10,928 nucleotides of DNA from Dethiosulfatibacter sp. (lineage in GTDB: Bacteria; Bacillota_A; Clostridia; Tissierellales; Dethiosulfatibacteraceae): the NCBI GenBank assembly GCA_019084435.1, contig JAHRFV010000078.1, forward strand, positions 1-10,928, written 5' to 3'. This document shows positions 6,339 to 10,928 of this stretch, piece after piece. The position numbers were made by a program, and so were the translations under genes. The stretch's first letter is position 1, and each line of letters starts with the position of its first letter. Under the pieces are notes generated by a model. The model was not told the origin of the DNA and did not search any database. It saw only the letters and a list, made by a program, of their open reading frames with translations.

Positions 6339-6800
6339 TCAACGATTGCTATCCCTACCCCTGAGCTTCTCAAAAAATGATTTCAGTATACTTGAACAAT
6401 CCTCTTCGAGCACTCCTATTTGCAGTTCAATCTGATGGTTGAGTCTTTTATCCTGAGCAATGTTGAAAACCGACCCACAAGCACCGGTCTTTAGATCCGA
6501 TGCTCCAATCACAAGTTTATCTATCCTGGCGTTTACTAATGCTCCCGCACACATAGCGCATGGTTCCAGTGTCACATACATCGTGCATCCGGTCAATCTC
6601 CATGCCTGAAGTTTTACATTGGCTTCCCTTATGGCTATCATCTCCGCATGTGCCGTGGCATCACAGGATTCTTCTTTTTGATTAAAGCCTCTACCAATTA
6701 TTTTCCCATCCTTGACAATGACTGCACCAATAGGAATTTCTTCCATATCATAGGCCTTTTGTGCTTCTTTCAAAGCCTCCATCATAAAGTAGTCATTCAT
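6339..6800 (-). CDS. tadA: tRNA-specific adenosine deaminase
   Basis: This 153-residue cytidine-deaminase-fold enzyme should convert adenosine at the wobble position (A34) of tRNA-Arg(ACG) to inosine. The zinc site is complete: H51 with catalytic E53 in TAHAEM, and C81 and C84 in EPCAMCAGAL. The N-terminal FMMEALKEAQKAYDMEEIPIGAVIV and the block RLTGCTMYVTLEPC are typical of TadA rather than of free cytidine or guanine deaminases. The start ATG overlaps the birA stop in an ATGA, so it is translated together with birA and would share biotin-dependent repression unless a separate promoter exists inside birA. The length is normal. No clear rho-independent terminator follows; only 17 bases separate it from the convergent plsY-like gene. 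Confidence 0.94.
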   Translation of the reverse strand: MNDYFMMEALKEAQKAYDMEEIPIGAVIVKDGKIIGRGFNQKEESCDATAHAEMIAIREANVKLQAWRLTGCTMYVTLEPCAMCAGALVNARIDKLVIGASDLKTGACGSVFNIAQDKRLNHQIELQIGVLEEDCSSILKSFFEKLRGRDSNR

Positions 6801-7783
6801 ATAGCATACCCTTTCTTCCCTCTTATAGAAACCTCGCCTGAAAAAAGCCTCTCCTCTTTTCCATCCTTTTTCCTGACCACCAATTCTCCAGCAGCATTGA
6901 GATCCAGCACCAATGCATCAAATGTATCATTTCCTCTGATGACACTAACTTCTTTTCCAATCAGGATAGACTTTTCTCTACAGATATTAATTGCTTCAAT
7001 ACCTTGCTTATTGGTTATAAAACTATGATAAAGATCCTCAAAATGATTCAATATATTTGCGCAAAGCTCCTGTCTGTTTACAGGTCTACCAGATTCTATC
7101 TTGATAGATGATGCCTTTTCTCTCAAGTCATCTGGAAAATCGCCATTTTCCAGATTGGCATTTACGCCAATACCCAAAACCACGTAGTTGATTTGATTCA
7201 ATTCACCACTCATCTCAGTCAAGATACCACAAACTTTCTTATCATTCATGATGATATCATTAGGCCATTTAACTGAAAACGCATAGTCCATTTGCAGACC
7301 TGCCTTTACAACTGCAGCCGCAGCCACCTGTGTCACTTTTGATATCTCGCTTGGATCGACCTGTGGTCTGAGAATAATGGACATCCATATACCCTTATAC
7401 TTTGGTGAGGTCCATTGTCTACCGAGACGACCTCTACCGCCTGATTGTTCTTCACTGATAATTACCGTTCCATCATGAGCGCCTTTATCAGCCATTTCTT
7501 TGGCTTTTGTATTAGTTGAAGCAATTGTATCAAAATAGAATATTTCGCGAGCAATAAATGAAGTTTCAAGATATTTTGAGATTTCGTTTTGCGTCATAAC
7601 ATCCGGTGATTTAATCAACTTATATCCTTTTCGGGAGAATGACGCTATCTCATACCCCTCTTCTTTCAAAGACTTAATATGTTTCCATATTGCCGCTCTA
7701 CTGACTCCAAGAGCATTGCTGATCTCTTCTCCAGATATGAAGTCATTTTTTTCATTTAACAATCCAATAATTTCTTTTTTCAT
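6797..7783 (-). CDS. birA: Bifunctional biotin-[acetyl-CoA-carboxylase] ligase / biotin operon repressor
   Basis: This 328-residue protein has both BirA parts. The N-terminal winged helix (about 1-60) contains SGEEISNALGVSRAAIWKHIKSL, a helix-turn-helix, and a wing ending SFSRKGYKLI. The ligase domain has STNTKAKEMA (89-98), the adenylate loop SGGRGRLGRQW (114-124), KWPNDI (172-177), KKVCGILTE with the catalytic lysine near 182-183, and GIGVNAN. The C-terminal SH3-like domain ends GEVSIRGKKG. It attaches biotin to acceptor lysines of carboxylases, and with biotinyl-AMP it dimerises and binds operator DNA. The two BirA-type palindromes just upstream agree with a DNA-binding form. I prefer ATG 7783 (AGAGG five bases upstream) over the in-frame GTG at 7789, which falls on the ribosome binding site. 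tadA overlaps its end by four bases. Confidence 0.95.
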   Translation of the reverse strand: MKKEIIGLLNEKNDFISGEEISNALGVSRAAIWKHIKSLKEEGYEIASFSRKGYKLIKSPDVMTQNEISKYLETSFIAREIFYFDTIASTNTKAKEMADKGAHDGTVIISEEQSGGRGRLGRQWTSPKYKGIWMSIILRPQVDPSEISKVTQVAAAAVVKAGLQMDYAFSVKWPNDIIMNDKKVCGILTEMSGELNQINYVVLGIGVNANLENGDFPDDLREKASSIKIESGRPVNRQELCANILNHFEDLYHSFITNKQGIEAINICREKSILIGKEVSVIRGNDTFDALVLDLNAAGELVVRKKDGKEERLFSGEVSIRGKKGYAI

Positions 7784-7793
7784 AAACACCTCT

Positions 7794-7826
7794 ATTGTAA
7801 ACTGATTTATTTAAATGGTTGACAAT
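7794..7826. promoter_or_regulatory. BirA operator 1 (birA-proximal)
   Basis: ATTGTAAAC (7794-7802) and GTTGACAAT (7818-7826) are inverted repeats separated by 15 bases, with one mismatch between the arms. They match the TTGTAAAC...GTTTACAA biotin-repressor signature. The right arm contains the -35 TTGACA of the bioY promoter. The site also covers the expected birA transcription start (about 7818), so occupancy would autoregulate birA-tadA. Confidence 0.8.
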
Positions 7827-7847
7827 TAAAACTCTCTGATATATTAT
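7819..7847 (+). promoter_or_regulatory. bioY promoter
   Basis: A consensus -35 TTGACA (7819-7824), a 17-base spacer and a near-consensus -10 TATTAT (7842-7847) give a strong sigma-A promoter. Transcription would start near 7854, inside operator 2, leaving a leader of roughly 70 bases before the bioY ATG. Confidence 0.75.
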
Positions 7848-7853
7848 TGTAAA
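7825..7853 (-). promoter_or_regulatory. birA-tadA promoter
   Basis: On the minus strand TTTACA (7848-7853), a 17-base spacer and TTTAAT (7825-7830) form a plausible sigma-A promoter. It occupies nearly the same DNA as the bioY promoter, facing the other way. Its -35 lies in the left arm of operator 2. The start would be near 7818, giving a leader of about 35 bases. Confidence 0.6.
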
Positions 7854-7879
7854 CATAATAATTGATTTTAGTTTACAAT
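7846..7879. promoter_or_regulatory. BirA operator 2 (bioY-proximal)
   Basis: ATTGTAAAC (7846-7854) and GTTTACAAT (7871-7879) are perfect 9-base inverted repeats separated by 16 bases. This is a textbook biotin-repressor palindrome. It covers the expected bioY start site and the -35 of the birA promoter. Confidence 0.88.
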
Positions 7880-7922
7880 CTATTTTAGCACTTATATTGA
7901 TGCAATAACAAGAGGAGTTTCT

Positions 7923-8468
7923 ATGGAAAACAAAACAAAAAACATGATTTTAACAGGTCTTTTCGCAGCTTTGACAGCTATTGGGGCTTATATCGTCATC
8001 CCTGTGGGTCCCGCGCCTATTACCCTCCAGCTTCTGTTTACCGTTATGTCGGGTATCTTTCTCGGTGCCAAATATGGTGCCTTATCTCAAATCATTTATA
8101 TCCTAATGGGTCTTGCAGGTCTACCGGTATTTGCAGGTGGAGCAGGTGGATTTTCATACATCTTCGCCCCTTCATTCGGTTATGTCCTAGGATTTGTTGC
8201 TGCAGCATTCATAGTCGGAAAGCTATTAGAAAACGACAGAAAACCAGGCTTCTTAAAGATCTTTCTTTCTTGCATATTGGGTACAGCTATTATCTATCTT
8301 ATCGGTTATCCTTATTTATATATTGTATTGACACGAGTTTCCGGTGCTGCTGTCACATTTCAAGGGCTGCTAAAACCTGCTGTGCTGATTTTTTTGCCGG
8401 GAGATCTTGCCAAAATCACAGTTGCAGCCTATGCTGGTAGAAAGATGATTCCAATTATAAAAAGATAA
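7923..8468 (+). CDS. bioY: Biotin transporter BioY (ECF S component)
   Basis: This 181-residue membrane protein is the substrate-binding S component for biotin. It works alone or with the energy-coupling T and A subunits, none of which is in this window. Typical BioY features are the start NMILTGLFAALTAIGAYIVIPVGPAPITLQLLF (9-41), GIFLGAKYGALSQIIYILMGLAGLPVFAGGAGGFSYIFAPSFGYVLGF in the middle, and LPGDLAKITVAA near the end. About six hydrophobic segments span the protein. The start at 7923 has GAGGAG (7912-7917) five bases upstream. Divergence from birA and the perfect BirA palindrome over its start site indicate that import is repressed when biotin is plentiful. No biotin synthesis genes are visible, consistent with a scavenger, though they may lie elsewhere. 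The gene has no obvious terminator behind it. Confidence 0.95.
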   Translation: MENKTKNMILTGLFAALTAIGAYIVIPVGPAPITLQLLFTVMSGIFLGAKYGALSQIIYILMGLAGLPVFAGGAGGFSYIFAPSFGYVLGFVAAAFIVGKLLENDRKPGFLKIFLSCILGTAIIYLIGYPYLYIVLTRVSGAAVTFQGLLKPAVLIFLPGDLAKITVAAYAGRKMIPIIKR

Positions 8469-8497
8469 GCACTTCCTGTTTCAAAATTCATTAAATC

Positions 8498-8525
8498 TTG
8501 ATTAATATAATAAAGTGTATATAAT
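8498..8525 (+). promoter_or_regulatory. Candidate promoter of the DDAH gene
   Basis: TTGATT (8498-8503) and a perfect TATAAT (8520-8525) are 16 bases apart, giving a start near 8532 and a leader of about 63 bases. The whole 126-base gap is very AT-rich, so chance matches are likely. Another pair, TTGTCA at 8536 and TATATT at 8557, has poor 15-base spacing. Read-through from bioY is also possible. Confidence 0.45.
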
Positions 8526-8594
8526 ATAATTTGTATTGTCATATTTTATACTAGATTATATTCAATTTATGATTAAATTTTGTGGAGGTGTCAA

Positions 8595-9356
8595 ATGTTT
8601 AAAAATGCTATTGTTAGAAGACCTGGGAAATCTCTAGTTGATGGAATCGGTCCTGGAACTTTGGGAGCTGTTGATTATGACAAAGCAATCATTCAGCACG
8701 ATGATTATATAGCTGCATTTAAAAAAATAGGTGTTAATGTTACAATCCTCGAACCCAAAGAAAACTTCCCTGACTCCTGTTTCGTTGAAGATACAGCGAT
8801 ACTGACAGAAAAAGTAGCCATTGTCACAAACCCTGGTGCCCATTCAAGAAAGGGTGAAGAAATATCTATCAAACAATCTCTAGAGAGTTTTTATGATAAT
8901 ATTGAAACCATAAAATCGCCTGGAACTATTGAGGGTGGAGATGTAATGATGGTCGGAGATTTCTTCTATGTTGGACTTTCCGCAAGAACCAATGAGGACG
9001 GTGCGAATCAATTCCTTGGTTATCTGAGAAAGTACGGGTATGATGGTACTGTTGTCAATTTGAAAGAAATGCTTCATCTTAAAACAGGAATGTCATATCT
9101 TGAGAATAATAATTTATTGATTACTGGTGAGTTTATTGAAAACTCAATGTTCAAGGATTTTAATAAAATTATTATCCCAGAGGATGAAAGCTACGCTGCC
9201 AACTGTATTTGGGTGAACGACTATGTAATCGTACCTATGGGTTATCCTAAAACTAAAAAAGCGATTGAAGAACTCGGTTACAACATAATCGAAGTTGATA
9301 CCTCTGAGTATAAAAAACTTGATGGCGGATTGAGTTGTCTGTCTCTGCGTTTCTAA
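8595..9356 (+). CDS. Dimethylarginine dimethylaminohydrolase (DDAH) family enzyme
   Basis: This 253-residue guanidino-group-modifying enzyme has the DDAH layout. DDAH hydrolyses N-omega-methylated arginines to citrulline and methylamines through a cysteine thiouronium intermediate. Catalytic residues stand where expected from Pseudomonas aeruginosa DDAH (C249, H162, E114 as I recall): C248 in GGLSCLSLRF at the C-terminus, H161 in HLKTGMSYL, and E113 in GTIEGGDVM. Substrate-binding PDSCFVEDT (59-67) is also present. The length is far below that of arginine deiminase (about 410), which argues against ArcA. The ATG at 8595 follows GGAGGTG (8584-8590); an in-frame TTG at 8580 lies upstream of that site. 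The gene stands alone, with a hairpin terminator behind it. Physiological substrate is uncertain: methylarginines from protein breakdown or another guanidine compound. Products would feed the ornithine genes elsewhere in the window. Confidence 0.88.
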   Translation: MFKNAIVRRPGKSLVDGIGPGTLGAVDYDKAIIQHDDYIAAFKKIGVNVTILEPKENFPDSCFVEDTAILTEKVAIVTNPGAHSRKGEEISIKQSLESFYDNIETIKSPGTIEGGDVMMVGDFFYVGLSARTNEDGANQFLGYLRKYGYDGTVVNLKEMLHLKTGMSYLENNNLLITGEFIENSMFKDFNKIIIPEDESYAANCIWVNDYVIVPMGYPKTKKAIEELGYNIIEVDTSEYKKLDGGLSCLSLRF

Positions 9357-9380
9357 TAAATATCAATAATTCTAAAAATT

Positions 9381-9412
9381 AAAGGTTGTAGATTATGTTA
9401 TCTACAACCTTT
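9381..9412. terminator. Hairpin terminator between convergent genes
   Basis: AAAGGTTGTAGAT (9381-9393) and ATCTACAACCTTT (9400-9412) form a perfect 13-bp stem with a 6-base loop. On the plus strand the stem runs into TTT and then TAATTGTT. On the minus strand it is followed by AATTTTTAG. It lies 24 bases after the DDAH stop and 26 bases after the end of the opposing membrane-protein gene, so it probably works in both directions. Confidence 0.8.
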
Positions 9413-9438
9413 TAATTGTTACAAATCACCACAAATAT

Positions 9439-10928
9439 TTAATCCATCAAGCTTGCTATGTATTCAAATGTTTCAGGAAAGGCTTTGGTGACTCTCAAGG
9501 AGAAATAGTTTTTTGACTTCATGCTCTCCTCATTGAAACTGATCTCCACATAATAAGCTTCTTCTACAATATATGGTTCTGTGGTATCCACTTTATATCT
9601 TCCGTATGGCTCCATGAAATAATAATCATTAGGTGATTGAATCAGGAAGTTAAGACTTTTGTCGCTTTCCATCAGATATTTGTCAAAGTCTTTTTTTAGA
9701 TTTGCTCTGAAGATTTCTACGTCAAACTCTCCGATGGCGCTTTGTGGAATGCTCTTTACATCTTTCCCTTCATAATGAATAGTAATGCTAGGCTTTACTA
9801 AGCCTGTGAGATAACCGTCATCATAAACGAATGGCATCCTCTTCAATTTGAAATCGTCTTTATTCATCAGTTCTTTGACAAAAACATCCTTTTGTCCGTC
9901 GTAATCTGATTTTTCCAACAAATTGTAATATCTATAGAGCACATCACCATTATTGTAGTAATAAGCGATGACAAAGCTCATATTGTAGTAATAATCTTGA
10001 TTCCTGATAACCTCACGATGCACATCGATAATCGCTTGAATGGTCTGCTGGTCCTCATAAAGAATCACATTGTCAGCCTTTTTCATAAATTCTTCTGTCG
10101 CACTGTATATTTGTCTGCCTTCGAACTCACTTTCGTCGGTCTCTTGAGAATAAATCCAAGTATTGGAACCGATATAGACAGAGCTTATCTCTGAAGCTAC
10201 AGGCAGTCTGCCCTCAAACTGATTGGTGGCAAAGTCCGCAATGATGATAAACAAGGCAAAGAACACCATGAATCCGGCAAATAACTTGATTGTCAATCTA
10301 TTCAGTCTGAAAGATTTTTCCAATACAGCGTTAATCAGATAGTATGCCAATGCAAACAGTATAACGAATGTTATGATTCGACCTGAGAATCCAACATTAT
10401 AGAAAATACTCGAAAATGCAATCGGCAACAAAGATGCTATGATGATAGAGATAAAGCTTTTGTATCCATCAGACACTACTAATTCGCCTGACCTCTCATG
10501 CTTTCGCCTCTTCGCCAATACGTAGATCAAACCGTACAGTATAACAAGTACTGTTGCTAGCACAATGAAGTATGTAAAATCAAAACCATCCTCCACGTAT
10601 TTGACAAAGTATAATATATCTACCCTGTAGTAGTTTTCTATGAATGTATTGAACAGAATACTGGAATTGAACCCTATAGCTATATCTTCGACTATTCTAA
10701 AAAAGTAGTTGATAATCGCTAAAAAGGACAACGGCAACGTAAAGTTGATTATGGTTGCCAGCGAGCCCGAGATGCTGTTTCCTGTCAATATGCCGGATAT
10801 TGCAGCTGTGAATATGCCTGTTATCAGCCAGGGCACAGTGAAGATGAATACCTCATTAATATCCATATAGCTTGTTGTAATAAACCTACTGATAACAAAC
10901 AACACCGTAACCAGTACTGTTGTGAAAA
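9439..10928 (-). CDS. Membrane protein with large extracytoplasmic C-terminal domain, possibly ABC-2-type permease (N-terminus outside the window)
   Basis: The frame is open from the right edge to the stop at 9439, giving about 495 visible residues. A GTG at 10905 is in frame, but hydrophobic coding continues beyond it without a ribosome binding site, so the gene is most likely cut by the edge. The first half has about six hydrophobic segments (for example VPWLITGIFTAAISGILTG, FTYFIVLATVLVILYGLIYV, RIITFVILFALAYYLINAVL, KLFAGFMVFFALFIIIADF), with a basic loop AKRRKHERSGE. About 260 residues follow, probably outside the cell, rich in Tyr and acidic residues, with HREVIRNQ and IAYYYNNGDVLYRYY. 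This plan resembles clostridial ABC-2 permeases with a C-terminal DUF6449-type domain; that match is from memory and tentative. Its ATPase partner would be expected upstream, outside the window. Confidence 0.6.
   Translation of the reverse strand, partial: FTTVLVTVLFVISRFITTSYMDINEVFIFTVPWLITGIFTAAISGILTGNSISGSLATIINFTLPLSFLAIINYFFRIVEDIAIGFNSSILFNTFIENYYRVDILYFVKYVEDGFDFTYFIVLATVLVILYGLIYVLAKRRKHERSGELVVSDGYKSFISIIIASLLPIAFSSIFYNVGFSGRIITFVILFALAYYLINAVLEKSFRLNRLTIKLFAGFMVFFALFIIIADFATNQFEGRLPVASEISSVYIGSNTWIYSQETDESEFEGRQIYSATEEFMKKADNVILYEDQQTIQAIIDVHREVIRNQDYYYNMSFVIAYYYNNGDVLYRYYNLLEKSDYDGQKDVFVKELMNKDDFKLKRMPFVYDDGYLTGLVKPSITIHYEGKDVKSIPQSAIGEFDVEIFRANLKKDFDKYLMESDKSLNFLIQSPNDYYFMEPYGRYKVDTTEPYIVEEAYYVEISFNEESMKSKNYFSLRVTKAFPETFEYIASLMD

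Noticed and set aside
7855..7922. Riboswitch in the bioY leader
   Set aside because: The leader is about 70 bases, AT-rich, without stable stems. The BirA palindrome already accounts for biotin control.
8595..9356. Arginine deiminase (arcA)
   Set aside because: The protein is about 253 residues, not about 410, and its motifs (FVEDT, HLKTGMSYL, GGLSCLSLRF) match the DDAH branch.
9951..9994. 14-base direct repeat TATTGTAGTAATAA as a regulatory or mobile repeat
   Set aside because: Both copies lie in the coding frame and simply encode Tyr-Tyr-Tyr-Asn, so a protein-level repeat is the simplest explanation.

Overview
The window looks like chromosomal DNA of a low-GC anaerobic Firmicute, probably an amino-acid-fermenting member of the Clostridia. 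The reasons are AT-rich intergenic DNA, strong AGGAGG-type ribosome binding sites, a tungsten-type aldehyde:ferredoxin oxidoreductase, a probable ornithine racemase of the Stickland type, and a clostridial-style IS200/IS605 right end. I cannot name the species.

Layout. Positions 1-3889 (minus strand) hold a tight five-gene run, transcribed right to left: ornithine racemase-like gene, sfsA, a MoaD/ThiS-like sulfur carrier, a LarA-family nickel-dependent 2-hydroxyacid racemase, and the N-terminal part of an aldehyde:ferredoxin oxidoreductase that leaves the window at base 1. Gaps are at most 28 nt. One promoter (about 3915-3943) can serve all five. The intergenic DNA before it (3890-4092) holds a rho-independent terminator for rocD and a 32-bp-phased array of DnaA-box-like sequences. 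rocD (ornithine aminotransferase, 4093-5289, minus) follows. Its upstream DNA is occupied by a short non-autonomous IS200/IS605-type element (about 5337-5605). That element keeps both end hairpins, a stub of the TnpB C-terminus and an omega-RNA-like scaffold, but no transposase or TnpB gene.

Positions 5704-9356 hold housekeeping and biotin genes: a divergent plsY-like acyltransferase (plus); tadA and birA (minus, overlapping by ATGA); bioY (plus); and a dimethylarginine dimethylaminohydrolase (plus). birA and bioY diverge from a 139-bp region with two BirA-type palindromes and two face-to-face promoters, so one repressor can control both directions. A 13-bp hairpin terminator (9381-9412) separates these from a minus-strand membrane protein, probably an ABC-2-like permease with a large extracytoplasmic C-terminal domain, which runs off the right edge.

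How the genes fit together. Three genes touch arginine/ornithine: DDAH makes citrulline, RocD moves L-ornithine toward glutamate/proline, and the racemase makes D-ornithine for the reductive/oxidative ornithine pathway. The racemase, LarA homologue and AOR suggest stereo-inversion and redox handling of fermentation acids. The MoaD-like protein is best read as a pterin-cofactor sulfur carrier for the AOR. I see no clearly new multi-gene system. The most unusual items are the solo omega-RNA element pointing into the rocD leader, the phased DnaA-box array away from any dnaA gene, the sulfur carrier-LarA-AOR cluster, and the symmetrical BirA switch.
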